Part shown: positions 1 to 7,504 of the stretch, piece after piece | How positions within the stretch are numbered: position 1 is the first letter of the stretch | How the letters are laid out: the number at the start of each line of letters is the position of its first letter | Assembly: GCF_007197755.1 (NCBI RefSeq) | Contig: NZ_CP041636.1 | Coordinates: forward strand, 1,462,001 to 1,526,000 | Length of the DNA: 64,000 nucleotides | Origin: Ferrovibrio terrae | Lineage (GTDB): Bacteria; Pseudomonadota; Alphaproteobacteria; Ferrovibrionales; Ferrovibrionaceae | Direction: 5' to 3' | Position numbers and translations under genes: made by a program | The notes under the pieces: generated by a model | What the model was told of the DNA's origin: nothing | What the model saw: the letters and a program-made list of their open reading frames with translations, nothing else | Databases searched by the model: none

Positions 1-1
1 G

Positions 2-106
2 GCTGTTCTGCGCAGCGCCGGCCATACCGCGGCGACGTTTCTCCAGCAATGGCGCGGCTTTGCGACAGTCTCGTCCGCCGGCATGGCGCCCGCGATGGCA
101 GCCTAG
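2..106 (+). CDS. C-terminal fragment of an unidentified protein
   Basis: An open frame enters from before the window and stops at TAG 104-106, leaving 34 residues that are rich in Ala, Gly and Ser and end in MAPAMAA. Nothing in the fragment identifies a family. A gene with its own good ribosome site starts 67 bases later on the same strand, so this is probably the end of an upstream gene rather than noise. The call rests only on the open frame reaching the edge and its codon usage. Confidence 0.35.
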   Translation, partial: AVLRSAGHTAATFLQQWRGFATVSSAGMAPAMAA

Positions 107-172
107 CGTCGCGCTCACGACCCCGCCGGTGCCATTTTTATCCGCCGCGAACCTGCGGCAAAGGAGTCAGTC

Positions 173-529
173 ATGACCACCATGCTCGACCGAAAAACCA
201 GTTGGCAGGATCGCCTCGCCTACCAGTGGGGTGTGCTGAAGCCATTCGCGCTGGTTCTCGCGCTCGGCCTCGTCGCCGGTCCGCTGATCTCGAACTACAT
301 GGGCTGGCAGGTCACTTCCGGCGCCGCCAATCGCGAGAACCACGCTGTTGCCGTCCGGCAGCAGGCGATGGTCTGCGACGCGATGGCGCGCAGCGACACG
401 CCCAATGCATCGACGCTCGACTGGGGCGCGCGTCGCAGCCTGGCCGAGAAATTTGCCGTCATGCCTGGCCGCCAGGAGGCGGAGTCCGGCGTGGCGATGG
501 CCTGCAGCGAGATGCTCGCCAGGCCCTGA
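173..529 (+). CDS. Small single-pass membrane protein, unknown function
   Basis: This is a 118-residue protein I do not recognise. The ATG follows a clear AAAGGAG site. Residues 1-22 are polar and basic, residues about 24-45 form one hydrophobic helix (ALVLALGLVAG), and the rest is a soluble, probably periplasmic tail of about 70 residues. The tail holds two cysteines in similar contexts (MVCDAM near 71 and MACSEM near 111) that could form a disulfide. No catalytic motif is visible. The next gene on this strand is a short charged protein 139 bases away. Codon use matches the neighbours, so I take it as a real gene of unknown role. Confidence 0.6.
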   Translation: MTTMLDRKTSWQDRLAYQWGVLKPFALVLALGLVAGPLISNYMGWQVTSGAANRENHAVAVRQQAMVCDAMARSDTPNASTLDWGARRSLAEKFAVMPGRQEAESGVAMACSEMLARP

Positions 530-668
530 TTCTGCCGTCCGGACGCGCGATGCGGCGCTTTGCCGCCGCGCGCGAGGGCGAATTCCCACCAGATCGGGCC
601 GAAATCTGCTATACTATGCGCATCACACCGCCCCGGCTCAGGCCACAGCGCAATAGGAGCCGCTTTTC

Positions 669-893
669 ATGACAGCCCGCAGACAACAGGCGGAACTCGA
701 CCGCCATCGCGCCGAACTGCGCCAGGAAACCATGCAGCAGCGTCACCAGGCGTCGGTGGATGCCGCGCGTGACGCCGAGGACGTGCGTGCCGCCGAAGCT
801 GAACGCGTGACGGAACTGCGCAATCTGCGCCTTGCCCGCGATGCCCGCAAAGCCGGTGTTATGGCTGCCAAAACTGCGGCCGAGCAGGCCTGA
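669..893 (+). CDS. Short charged coiled-coil protein
   Basis: This 74-residue protein starts at an ATG with AGGAGC 8-9 bases upstream. It is almost wholly helical in composition, rich in Arg, Glu, Ala and Gln, with no hydrophobic segment and no cysteine, as expected for a short coiled coil or an RNA- or protein-binding helix. It begins MTAR, as does the next gene on this strand (1200-1529). Both share the pattern of alternating Arg/Glu/Ala followed by a LRxLRxAR-type stretch, so they may be paralogues. No function can be assigned. Confidence 0.6.
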   Translation: MTARRQQAELDRHRAELRQETMQQRHQASVDAARDAEDVRAAEAERVTELRNLRLARDARKAGVMAAKTAAEQA

Positions 894-1199
894 TGGCTGG
901 TCGCACAAGTCTTGTAATCGTGCGGGTACACACCATATAATTATGTGACGTAAGTTGACTGCGCGGCCAGCGAAGCTGCGCTGTAAGAAGTGTTGAGCAC
1001 TTCTACGTCCAAACCTGTGTCTGACATTTCGGCATCCACTGGTTGCCGGTTTTGCACAGTCCTTCCCGGCGCGTTTCACCGCATTTCCATGTTCGATGCG
1101 GATTCAAGCCTTGTCTTCGCGCCGTTTTCTCCGATGAGCACCTCACTGCATGGTTCGCCATGCATGGATCAGGTGCAGTTTGACTGGAGGCCATACGCC
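894..1199. other. Intergenic region with a short hairpin
   Basis: About 300 bases lie between the two charged small proteins, and I see no convincing coding frame in them. A perfect 7-bp stem with a 5-base loop (AGAAGTG / CACTTCT) lies at 986-1004. It has no T tract, so it is not an obvious terminator. The last 15 bases hold the GGAGG ribosome site of the next gene. The region may carry that gene's promoter, but no clear -35/-10 pair stands out. Confidence 0.4.
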
Positions 1200-1529
1200 A
1201 TGACGGCACGAACGATTACATCCGCTGATGCCCGCGCCCGGGCCGAACAGCGTTTTCAGAAAACCGCGCAGCGCGAGCGTGACGCCGAAGCCTCGGAGAA
1301 GGCTGAAGCCGAGCGCCGCAAGGCCACGGCGGCGAAGATGGAACATCTGCGCAAGCTGCGCATGGCCCGCGAAGCCGGTGAACCCGCGCCGGACCAGGCC
1401 GAGCTCGACGCCGAGAATGTCAAACGGCGCGCGGAACTGCTCGGTCTCGACAAGCCGGCGCCGGCCAAGCGCAAGCCGAGCATGCGGCCGAAGAAGACCG
1501 CGCCGGCCGCCTTCGATGCCAACGCATAA
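1200..1529 (+). CDS. Charged coiled-coil protein with basic tail
   Basis: This 109-residue protein starts at ATG 1200 behind a GGAGG site. An earlier in-frame start exists, but the upstream extension has unnatural composition and no ribosome site. Residues about 8-50 are a dense Arg/Glu/Ala/Lys helix. A short linker with EPAPDQAEL follows, and the C-terminus is Pro/Lys-rich (KPAPAKRKPS, RPKKTAPAAF), as seen in nucleic-acid-binding tails. It resembles the 74-residue protein upstream in composition and in its MTAR start. The function is unknown; a role in nucleoid or RNA binding would be speculation. Confidence 0.6.
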   Translation: MTARTITSADARARAEQRFQKTAQRERDAEASEKAEAERRKATAAKMEHLRKLRMAREAGEPAPDQAELDAENVKRRAELLGLDKPAPAKRKPSMRPKKTAPAAFDANA

Positions 1530-1564
1530 TCCCTGTGTGAATTCATAGGCATACAAGCATAAGC

Positions 1565-1594
1565 GGGGCCGGCCCTAGCCACGGGGCCGGCCCC
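1565..1594 (+). terminator. Strong GC hairpin after the small charged gene
   Basis: An 11-bp stem (GGGGCCGGCCC with GGGCCGGCCCC) closes a loop of about 8 bases, 35 bases after the stop codon of the small charged protein. The following bases (TGCCTTAT) are only weakly T-rich. It is a plausible but imperfect terminator. Confidence 0.45.
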
Positions 1595-1744
1595 TGCCTT
1601 ATAGTGCCGCCGCTATGCCAGACCGACCTAGCCTGGGCGCCACGCCCGCCAGCGGCACCCGCGACTCCGCGGATGCCGCTCCCGAAAATCCCCCGAGATT
1701 GCCGGCCTCTTTCGCCTCCGGTGTTCAATATGTGCGAGGACTGC

Positions 1745-3085
1745 ATGTCCCTCGCCATTGAACTGCTGCTGATCGTCGCCCTGATCCTGCTCAATGGCGT
1801 GCTCGCCATGTCGGAGCTGGCGGTCGTGTCGGCGCGCAAGGCGCGTCTCGAAGCCATGGTGCGCAAGAAGGGCCGCAGCTGGCGCGGCGCACGGCTGGCG
1901 CTCACGCTGGCCACGGAACCGGGCCGCTTCCTGTCGGCGGTGCAGATCGGCATTACGCTGGTCGGTATTTTCGCCGGCGCCTATTCGGGCGCCACGCTGG
2001 CCGAACGCCTCACCGGCTGGATGATGCTCACCTTCAGTTTCGAGCGCACGCTCGCCGAACCGATCTCTTTCGCTATCGTCGTCAGCATCGTCACCTATCT
2101 GTCGCTGATCATCGGCGAACTGGTGCCCAAGCAGCTGGCGCTAAAGAATGCCGAAGGCATCGCCAGCGCGATGGCGCCGGTGCTGAACCTGCTGGCGAAG
2201 ATTGCCGGGCCGCTGGTCTGGCTGCTCGATATCTCGTCGCAGGCCGTGCTGCGCCTGCTGGGCGCGGGCAGCGGCAATGCCGACGCGGTGACGGAAGAAG
2301 AGATCCATCATCTCGTCGCCGAAGCCGAAAGCGCCGGCACCGTCGAGCCCGCCGAACGCCTGATGATCGCCGCCGTGCTGCGGCTGGGCGACCGCCCGGT
2401 GCGCAGCGTGATGACGCCGCGCCACGATCTCGACTGGCTCGACCTGTCGCTGCCGCATGAAGAACAGCTCATGCGTCTGCGTGAGACCACGCATCTGCTG
2501 CTGCCCGCCGCGCGCGGCTCGATCGACGAACCGCTCGGCAGCGTCAGCGTGAAGGATGTGCTGAACCTGCTGCTCGACAGCGGCCGCGATGGCCTGGCGC
2601 AGGCCGGCATCGCCAGCTTCGTGCGTCCGGTGCCTGCATTGCATGAAAGCGCCGATCTGCTCGAGGCACTCTCGCTGCTGCAGAAGTCGCCCGCCGGCAT
2701 GGCGTTTGTCGTCGATGAATTCGGCAGCCTCGAAGGCGTGGTGACGGCGAACGACATTCTCGAAAGCATCGCCGGCAATTTCGCCTTGCCCGATGGCGAG
2801 GATGTGCCCGGCGCGGTTCAGCGCGAGGACGGCTCCTGGCTGCTCGATGGCCTGCTGGCGCGCGACGCATTCGCCGCACAGCTCGGCATCACGCTGCCGG
2901 CGCAGGAAGACGACTACCACACGGTGGCCGGCTTCATGCTCGCGCGCTTCGGCCGCCTGCCCGAGACCGGCGACTATGTCGAATGGAACGGCTGGCGTTT
3001 CGAGGTGATCGACATGGACGGTCGCCGCATCGACAAGGTGCTGGCACAGCAGGTGACGATCACCGACGGCGCGCACGACTCTTAG
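1745..3085 (+). CDS. CNNM/CorC-type membrane transporter with CBS pair
   Basis: This 446-residue protein belongs to the hemolysin/CorC-like family (DUF21 or CNNM membrane domain, two CBS domains, CorC_HlyC C-terminal domain). Family members are linked to Mg/Co export or membrane ion homeostasis. The N-terminus begins with a membrane helix (SLAIELLLIVALILLNG), and further hydrophobic segments lie near residues 60-80 and 100-130, the latter ending in the family motif GELVPK. The CBS pair covers about 205-335 and includes RSVMTPR and the VVDEFGSLEGVVT signature. The C-terminal 90 residues match the CorC domain (DGLLARDAF, DDYHTVAGFML). I chose ATG 1745, preceded by GAGGA. An ATG five codons upstream is the alternative. 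Confidence 0.88.
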   Translation: MSLAIELLLIVALILLNGVLAMSELAVVSARKARLEAMVRKKGRSWRGARLALTLATEPGRFLSAVQIGITLVGIFAGAYSGATLAERLTGWMMLTFSFERTLAEPISFAIVVSIVTYLSLIIGELVPKQLALKNAEGIASAMAPVLNLLAKIAGPLVWLLDISSQAVLRLLGAGSGNADAVTEEEIHHLVAEAESAGTVEPAERLMIAAVLRLGDRPVRSVMTPRHDLDWLDLSLPHEEQLMRLRETTHLLLPAARGSIDEPLGSVSVKDVLNLLLDSGRDGLAQAGIASFVRPVPALHESADLLEALSLLQKSPAGMAFVVDEFGSLEGVVTANDILESIAGNFALPDGEDVPGAVQREDGSWLLDGLLARDAFAAQLGITLPAQEDDYHTVAGFMLARFGRLPETGDYVEWNGWRFEVIDMDGRRIDKVLAQQVTITDGAHDS

Positions 3086-3182
3086 GTCGTTCAGCGTATA
3101 CATCGCCGCGACGATGCCATTGCCTTCTGTGAGGCAGCCTCAAAAACGTTCTTGTATGACAGGGCTGCCCTGGCGTGCGGGC

Positions 3183-3212
3183 AAAAAAAGGGGCCGCATC
3201 GAAATGCGGCCC
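3183..3212 (-). terminator. Rho-independent terminator of the sRNA
   Basis: The stem GGGCCGCAT/ATGCGGCCC (3191-3199 with 3204-3212) closes a four-base UUCG loop on the minus strand. It is followed by seven consecutive Ts at 3189-3183. It forms the 3' end of the MmgR-like RNA. Confidence 0.85.
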
Positions 3213-3269
3213 AAGTCTAGGGAGGAAACGCCCGAGAAGGGCATACAACAAACCCGGAGGCCTGTTGCA
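3183..3269 (-). ncRNA. mmgR: MmgR (alpha-r8, suhB Rfam family) small RNA
   Basis: Read on the minus strand, this segment has the layout of the alphaproteobacterial MmgR sRNA. A 5' hairpin has arms CAACA/TGTTG. A short GCCC/GGGC hairpin follows, then the single-stranded core UUUCCUCCCU (from minus-strand GTTTCCTCCCTAG). Last comes a rho-independent terminator with a 9-bp stem, a UUCG loop and seven Ts. MmgR in Sinorhizobium is about 77 nt, has the same ten-base core between stem-loops, and restrains polyhydroxybutyrate/phasin production; the CCUCCC core can pair with ribosome sites. The predicted start is near 3269 from the promoter at 3276-3304, giving about 87 nt. The exact 5' end is inferred. 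Confidence 0.85.
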
Positions 3270-3275
3270 ACGCAC

Positions 3276-3304
3276 AATCTAAAGAAACGACGTGTGCAGC
3301 GCAA
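3276..3304 (-). promoter_or_regulatory. Promoter of the MmgR-like sRNA
   Basis: On the minus strand a -35-like TTGCGC (3304-3299) and a -10-like TAGATT (3281-3276) are separated by exactly 17 bases. This places the start near 3269, just before the first hairpin of the sRNA. CTTGCG-type -35 boxes suit alphaproteobacterial housekeeping sigma. Confidence 0.6.
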
Positions 3305-3553
3305 GAGGAATTTTGGGCCAGATTGTCGCACCAGTGATTTCAATGACTTGTGTAATTTTCTGATTCAAATTCCCGGAGTCTGCGACAGATTGTTTGCTCA
3401 CATTCTATTGTGCAAGTGCGAATAAGATCAGAGTGTTGCGCCCGGAACACAGGCAGCCGTTTTTCCAGGCATTTTTTAGGCAATGCCGATTCCACAGTCA
3501 GCTGCGCTAACGGCCGGATCGTGTGAAGTTTTTATGTGATTAAACCCGGCCGG

Positions 3554-4789
3554 TCAGACACGCCGGCTGAGCCAGGCGGCGATCCAGCCTGGCAGGCTCT
3601 CGGGCTTGATCGGTGCGGAGATGAAATAGCCCTGCGCGATGTCGCAGCCCAGGGCGGCGGCGCAGTCCCAGTCGGGCTGGTTCTCGATGCCCTCGGCCAC
3701 CGTGGTCATGCCGAGCTTGCGCGCCAGTCGCACGGATGAGCTGACGATGGCGCGCGCCGCCTGGTCCGTGACGGCCATGCCGACGAACTGGCGATCGATT
3801 TTCATTTCCTCGAAGGGAAACCGCTGCAGCTGTTCGAGCGAGGAATAGCCGGTGCCGAAATCGTCGATGGCGAGGTTGAAGCCTTTCAGCTTGAGTCGCG
3901 TCAGCACCTCGAGCGCCGCGGTCTGGTCTTCGATCAGCCGGCTCTCGGTCACTTCCAGCACGAGGTCGGCGGGCGTCAGGCCGTGTTCGCTCACCGCTGC
4001 TGCAATGCGCTGCGGCAGATCGAGCCGTGTCAGATTCGCGGTGGAAAGATTCACCGCCATCTGCAGGTGCAGACCTTCAGCGCGCCACAAACCGGCGGCG
4101 CGCAGTGCCAGCCCCAGGATCGCCTCGAACAGCGGCTCGGCGGCGGCGCCATTCTCGGCAAGCGGAATGAACTGCCCGGCGCCGATCACGCCGCGCTGCG
4201 GATGACGCCAGCGGGCCAGTGCTTCGACGCCGATCGGCTGGCGCGTCTGCATCGACACTTTCGGCTGCACCATGATCTCGATCTGGCCCAGACGAATGCC
4301 ATCGAGCAACTCCGCTTCGCTCAAGGGTTCGGCAGTGTTGATCACGGCTTTCGCGCCGCCCAGGCTCAGTTTGCGCAGCAGGTCGGCGACGGCGGCGTCG
4401 GTCAGCGGCTTTTCGACGAAGCCGAGGATGTTGAGATTGTGCGCGCGCGCCAGCGTCTCCGCAGTGCGCAGCACGCGCGCGGACTCCGCGCTGAACAATG
4501 CGATCTGGCCTTCATAGCCGCGATCGGCGAGATGACGCAGCACCTCGATGCCGTCCATGCCGGGCATGTTGAGATCGAGCAGCATCAGGTCGCAGGACAG
4601 CGATGCCGCTGCCAGGCGATCGAGGGCGGCGAGCGCCGTGCTGCCGTCGTCGCAGGTTTCGACAATGCCGATGCCCTGCGCGCGCAGCATGGCCGAGGCC
4701 ATCTCGCGCATCAGCTTCATGTCGTCGACCACCAGCACGCGCAGGCGGGCCGGATCGATGACGGCAGCGGTAGTTTCAGCAGCTGACAC
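3554..4789 (-). CDS. Receiver-EAL protein, cyclic-di-GMP phosphodiesterase
   Basis: This 411-residue cytosolic response regulator has an EAL output domain. The receiver spans about 15-130, with the acidic pair D22-D23, the phosphoacceptor Asp in LLDLNMPG and the conserved Lys in VEKP. The EAL domain spans about 165-400 and shows the diagnostic VEALARW, NLS, LEVTES, DDFGTGYSSL and EGIE motifs. The metal- and base-handling residues of active phosphodiesterases therefore appear present, and it should hydrolyse c-di-GMP under phosphorelay control. No partner kinase lies next to it, so it is an orphan regulator. A PAP2 phosphatase lies upstream on the same strand, 112 bases away, with no obvious operon link. 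Confidence 0.9.
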   Translation of the reverse strand: MSAAETTAAVIDPARLRVLVVDDMKLMREMASAMLRAQGIGIVETCDDGSTALAALDRLAAASLSCDLMLLDLNMPGMDGIEVLRHLADRGYEGQIALFSAESARVLRTAETLARAHNLNILGFVEKPLTDAAVADLLRKLSLGGAKAVINTAEPLSEAELLDGIRLGQIEIMVQPKVSMQTRQPIGVEALARWRHPQRGVIGAGQFIPLAENGAAAEPLFEAILGLALRAAGLWRAEGLHLQMAVNLSTANLTRLDLPQRIAAAVSEHGLTPADLVLEVTESRLIEDQTAALEVLTRLKLKGFNLAIDDFGTGYSSLEQLQRFPFEEMKIDRQFVGMAVTDQAARAIVSSSVRLARKLGMTTVAEGIENQPDWDCAAALGCDIAQGYFISAPIKPESLPGWIAAWLSRRV

Positions 4790-4901
4790 GATGCTACTCT
4801 CGGCTGCCGTCAGGGCAGGGTCAAGAAAAAGTGCGTGTCCGTGCTTGGACTTAGGTCGCGCCTGAAAGCGGGCCGTGTCTTACAGGACTGTCGCCCGTGT
4901 C

Positions 4902-5648
4902 TCAGCTCCGATCCCCGGCCTGATCGTCCGGCGATGGTGCCGATTCGCCTTCCAGCTCGCCGCGGCGCTGCAGCAGCACGGCGAGTGTCCAGCACACCGC
5001 CGCCCAGGCGCTGCCGATCATCCAGCCGCCGAGCACGTCGCTGGGCCAGTGGACGCCGAGATAGACGCGGCTGAGGCCCACCATCAGCGTCACGGACGCC
5101 GCCAGCAGCAGCAGGAAGGCTTTCAGCCGGTGCCGGCTTTCACTGCGCGCCAGCAGGGCTGCGAGCGTGAGATAGACGATGGCGGTCATCATCGCATGGC
5201 CGCTCGGGAAGCTGGCGGAATAGACCGTCATGCCATGTGGCACCAGGTCGGGTCGCGGCCGGTCGAAACCGAGTTTCAGCAGCGATGACAGCAGCTGGCC
5301 GCCACTGATGGCGGCGAAGAGAAAGAGTGCCGTCCGCAGCCGCCGGCGCAGCAGCAGGTAGATCATGCCGGCCAGTGTGATGAAGGTGAGCGGCCCGGTG
5401 CCGCCGAAGGCGGTGATGTCGCGCATCAGTTCCTCGAACCAGCGCGGCCCGAGCGGATCGGAGGCATCCTGCGGATTGCGCAAGGCGAACAGCAGGCGGC
5501 TGTCGATGTCATGGACCTCCCCCTCCAGCACTTCATCCACCAGCGCGACGAAGCCCCACAATGCTGCGGCGGCGAGGCCGGGCAGCACCAGCAGCGGCAG
5601 TTCAAACTTGCCGAGGCGGGTGAAGAGGGAAGAGAGAAGATGGGGCAT
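4902..5648 (-). CDS. PAP2-family membrane phosphatase
   Basis: This 248-residue integral membrane protein belongs to the type 2 phosphatidic acid phosphatase superfamily. The three signature blocks are all seen: K125 with RPRP at 130-133, PSGH at 148-151, and SRVYLGVHWPSD at 193-204 with catalytic H200. About six hydrophobic helices surround them. Such enzymes dephosphorylate lipid phosphates, including phosphatidic acid, undecaprenyl pyrophosphate and lipid A phosphates; the true substrate cannot be read from sequence. The C-terminal 20 residues are acidic and soluble. Confidence 0.85.
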   Translation of the reverse strand: MPHLLSSLFTRLGKFELPLLVLPGLAAAALWGFVALVDEVLEGEVHDIDSRLLFALRNPQDASDPLGPRWFEELMRDITAFGGTGPLTFITLAGMIYLLLRRRLRTALFLFAAISGGQLLSSLLKLGFDRPRPDLVPHGMTVYSASFPSGHAMMTAIVYLTLAALLARSESRHRLKAFLLLLAASVTLMVGLSRVYLGVHWPSDVLGGWMIGSAWAAVCWTLAVLLQRRGELEGESAPSPDDQAGDRS

Positions 5649-5712
5649 GGTCAGGCGTCAGACCATCATGCCGTGGCGAAACTATGACGTGGCGAGGCAC
5701 TCATACAAGACT

Positions 5713-5786
5713 CGTCATGGTCGGGCTCGACCCGAGCATCTCAGCCAGAACTGTGAGAGATCCTCGGGTCAAGCCCGAGGATGACG
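5713..5786. repeat. Dispersed palindromic repeat, full-length copy
   Basis: A 74-base imperfect inverted repeat runs from CGTCAT to ATGACG, with two arms of about 32 bases (CGGGCTCGACCCGAG... and CTCGGGTCAAGCCCGAG...). It lies between the PAP2 and AhpD-like genes. Shorter relatives with the CAAGCCCGG core occur at 7050-7070, 8421-8435 and 14928-14957. Confidence 0.7.
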
Positions 5787-5833
5787 TACCTGTATGGAGA
5801 GTGGCCGGCATTTAGAATGACCGGATGCAGGCC

Positions 5834-6466
5834 TCACCGGAACGCGCCGTGATACTCGTCGTTCGGATTCATCTCGATGGCGGCGGCCATGCGGTTGCTC
5901 ATGTTGAAGAAGCTGGCTGTTGACGCGATGTCCCAGATGTCCTTGTCGCTCCAGCCCGCCTTGCGCAACGTCTCGCGATCCGATTCCACGATCTTGTCCG
6001 GGCGCTCGGTCAGCTTGGCGGCGAAGTCCAGCGCGGCGCGCATCTTCGGCGTCAGATCGGCGACGCGGTAGTTCATCACCATCTGCTCGCCCAGCTTCGG
6101 ATCGCCCGACAGCTGGCGCACCGCCGCGCCATGCGCGGTCAGGCAGTAGAAGCAGTGGTTGATGCTGCTGACCGCCACCGCGATCATTTCGCGTTCGAGT
6201 TTGCTCAGGCCGCTCTCGCCCAGCATCAGCTCGTTGTACATGTCGGTGAAGCCGCGCAGCTTCTTCGCGTCGAAGCTGTAGCTCAGCAGCACGTTGGGCA
6301 CGAAGCCGATCTTCTCGTCGCATTTGGCGAAATAGGCCTGCGTCGCCGGATCCAGCTTGTCGCGCGCCGGCACCGGAATCTTCAGGGCATGCGCTTTTTG
6401 GGCATGCGTCTTCGATGCCTTTTTCGCGGCGGCGGGTTTGGCGGTTTTCTGCTTCGGCTTGGCCAT
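5834..6466 (-). CDS. AhpD-like peroxidase-related enzyme (carboxymuconolactone decarboxylase family)
   Basis: This 210-residue protein has a Lys/Ala-rich N-terminal extension (residues 1-27, AKPKQKTAKPAAAKK-like) before a CMD/AhpD core. The core shows the family signature: E91 before EMIAVAVSSIN, then the redox pair C105-x-x-C108 followed by H112. This is the peroxidase proton-relay arrangement of AhpD alkylhydroperoxidases. A role in thiol-dependent peroxide removal is likely but the electron donor is unknown. The basic tail is unusual for the family and may bind nucleic acid or simply be disordered. The gene stands alone between the PAP2 phosphatase and the divergent copper-protein gene. 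Confidence 0.82.
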   Translation of the reverse strand: MAKPKQKTAKPAAAKKASKTHAQKAHALKIPVPARDKLDPATQAYFAKCDEKIGFVPNVLLSYSFDAKKLRGFTDMYNELMLGESGLSKLEREMIAVAVSSINHCFYCLTAHGAAVRQLSGDPKLGEQMVMNYRVADLTPKMRAALDFAAKLTERPDKIVESDRETLRKAGWSDKDIWDIASTASFFNMSNRMAAAIEMNPNDEYHGAFR

Positions 6467-6569
6467 GGATCGGTCCTCCTGATCTGACAGCAGACTAGGG
6501 CCAAGTCTGGCCGGAACAAAGAGTTGGGATCAGGGGTTTCAGCGGCAGTCGCAAATGTGGAGAGGGGCC

Positions 6570-6989
6570 ATGCATACTCAGATGATGATCCAGACCCATC
6601 CAGACGTGGATGGCGACATCCAGGCCGACCAGGTACTGATCGATTGCATCGAGGCCTGCTTCGACTGCGCGCAAACCTGCATCGCCTGCGCCGATGCCTG
6701 TCTGGCCGAAGACGAGGCGCATCACCTCAAGCAGTGCATCCGGCTCGATCTCGACTGCGCCGATATCTGCGACACGGTGGCGAAAGTCGCAACGCGCCGC
6801 ACCGGCAGCAACATCACCACACTGCGCGTGCTGCTGGCCGCCTGTGCCGAGGCCTGCCGCGTCTGCGCGGAAGAATGCGAGAGCCATGCCGACATGCATG
6901 AGCATTGCGCGATCTGCGCCGAGGCCTGCCGCCGCTGCGAGATGTCGTGCCACGCGATGGCCGACCTCGCGTCGCCGCTGATGCAGTGA
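6570..6989 (+). CDS. Csp-like four-helix-bundle copper-storage protein
   Basis: This 139-residue protein has 18 cysteines in regular CxxxC and CxxC spacings along predicted helices (C26, C30, C33, C37, C40, C44, C56, C63, C67, C92, C96, C99, C103, C113, C116, C120, C123, C127), plus His- and Met-rich ends. This matches the four-helix-bundle copper-binding family (DUF326; Csp1/Csp3). In that family, Cys lining the bundle core store many Cu(I) ions. No signal peptide is seen, so the protein is probably cytosolic like Csp3. I prefer ATG 6570 with GAGAGGGG upstream over the ATG five codons earlier. No copper regulator or exporter is adjacent. Confidence 0.88.
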   Translation: MHTQMMIQTHPDVDGDIQADQVLIDCIEACFDCAQTCIACADACLAEDEAHHLKQCIRLDLDCADICDTVAKVATRRTGSNITTLRVLLAACAEACRVCAEECESHADMHEHCAICAEACRRCEMSCHAMADLASPLMQ

Positions 6990-7049
6990 CCACGACGTCG
7001 CCCGGCCTTTGGGCCGGGAACCCATTACCCCTGTGAAGGCGAAAATGGG

Positions 7050-7070
7050 ACCCCGGGTCAAGCCCGGGGT
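7050..7070. repeat. Dispersed palindromic repeat, half copy
   Basis: ACCCCGGG/CCCGGGGT forms an 8-bp perfect stem around TCAAG and is followed by GACGG. It shares the GGGTCAAGCCCGGG core of the longer element at 5713-5786. It lies between the copper protein and the ArsR gene. Confidence 0.6.
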
Positions 7071-7126
7071 GACGGCGGAAGCACCCTGGTTCATCGGCAA
7101 AAACTTAGCCACTTGGCGAAGTTTCG

Positions 7127-7170
7127 CTTGCGGCGTCGTCGAAACCGGCTATAGTTAGCCGTATGGCTAA
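7127..7170 (+). promoter_or_regulatory. Promoter and ArsR operator overlapping the start codon
   Basis: CTTGCG (7127-7132) and TATAGT (7150-7155) are 17 bases apart, which predicts transcription from about 7161-7163, at the ATG itself. A perfect palindrome TTAGCC-GTAT-GGCTAA (7155-7170) overlaps the -10 and the start codon, and another TTAGCC half-site lies at 7105-7110. No Shine-Dalgarno sequence precedes the gene. This suggests a leaderless mRNA autorepressed by its ArsR product. Confidence 0.6.
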
Positions 7171-7504
7171 GCATGATCCTGATCTCTCGCTCCTCTTCCA
7201 CGCGCTCGCCGATCCGACCCGCCGCTCGATCCTGACCCGGCTTGCGGACGAGCCTGCGCGCGTCACCGATCTGGCCGGGCCCACGGGACTGCGCCTGCCC
7301 ACGGTGATGCGGCACCTGTCCGTGCTGGAGGAGGCGGGGTTGATCTCGACCTCCAAGGAGGGGCGGACACGGACCTGCGCCCTCGTTCCGGAAGCGCTGG
7401 ACCCGATGCGGACATGGCTGGAGGACCAGCGGGCGATCTGGGAAGCCCGACTCGACCGGCTGGATGCATTTGTGATGAACGTGATGAAGGCGCAAAAGGA
7501 ATGA
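7163..7504 (+). CDS. ArsR-family winged-helix transcriptional repressor
   Basis: This 113-residue protein has the ArsR winged helix-turn-helix fold. The hallmark ADPTRRSIL lies near residue 16, the recognition helix region is LRLPTVMRHLSVLEEAGL, and the wing is around SKEGRTRTCAL. It has no cysteine metal-binding pair, so it belongs to the SRPBCC-partnered ArsR type rather than metal sensors. It overlaps the next gene by ATGA, so the two are translationally coupled, an arrangement common for ArsR-AHSA1 pairs. It probably represses its own operon through the palindrome at 7155-7170. The inducing signal is unknown. Confidence 0.85.
   Translation: MAKHDPDLSLLFHALADPTRRSILTRLADEPARVTDLAGPTGLRLPTVMRHLSVLEEAGLISTSKEGRTRTCALVPEALDPMRTWLEDQRAIWEARLDRLDAFVMNVMKAQKE

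Noticed and set aside
3114-3425. A 103-codon open frame on the plus strand over the sRNA
   Set aside because: It crosses the terminator and hairpins of the minus-strand MmgR-like RNA, has no ribosome site, and its composition looks random.
7161-7175. A near match of the ArsR start region (TATGGCTAAGCATG) to the TATGG box of the signalling region
   Set aside because: It consists of the start codon and the first codons of arsR and overlaps that gene's own palindrome. It is far from the FixJ-type genes, so a shared regulator is unlikely.
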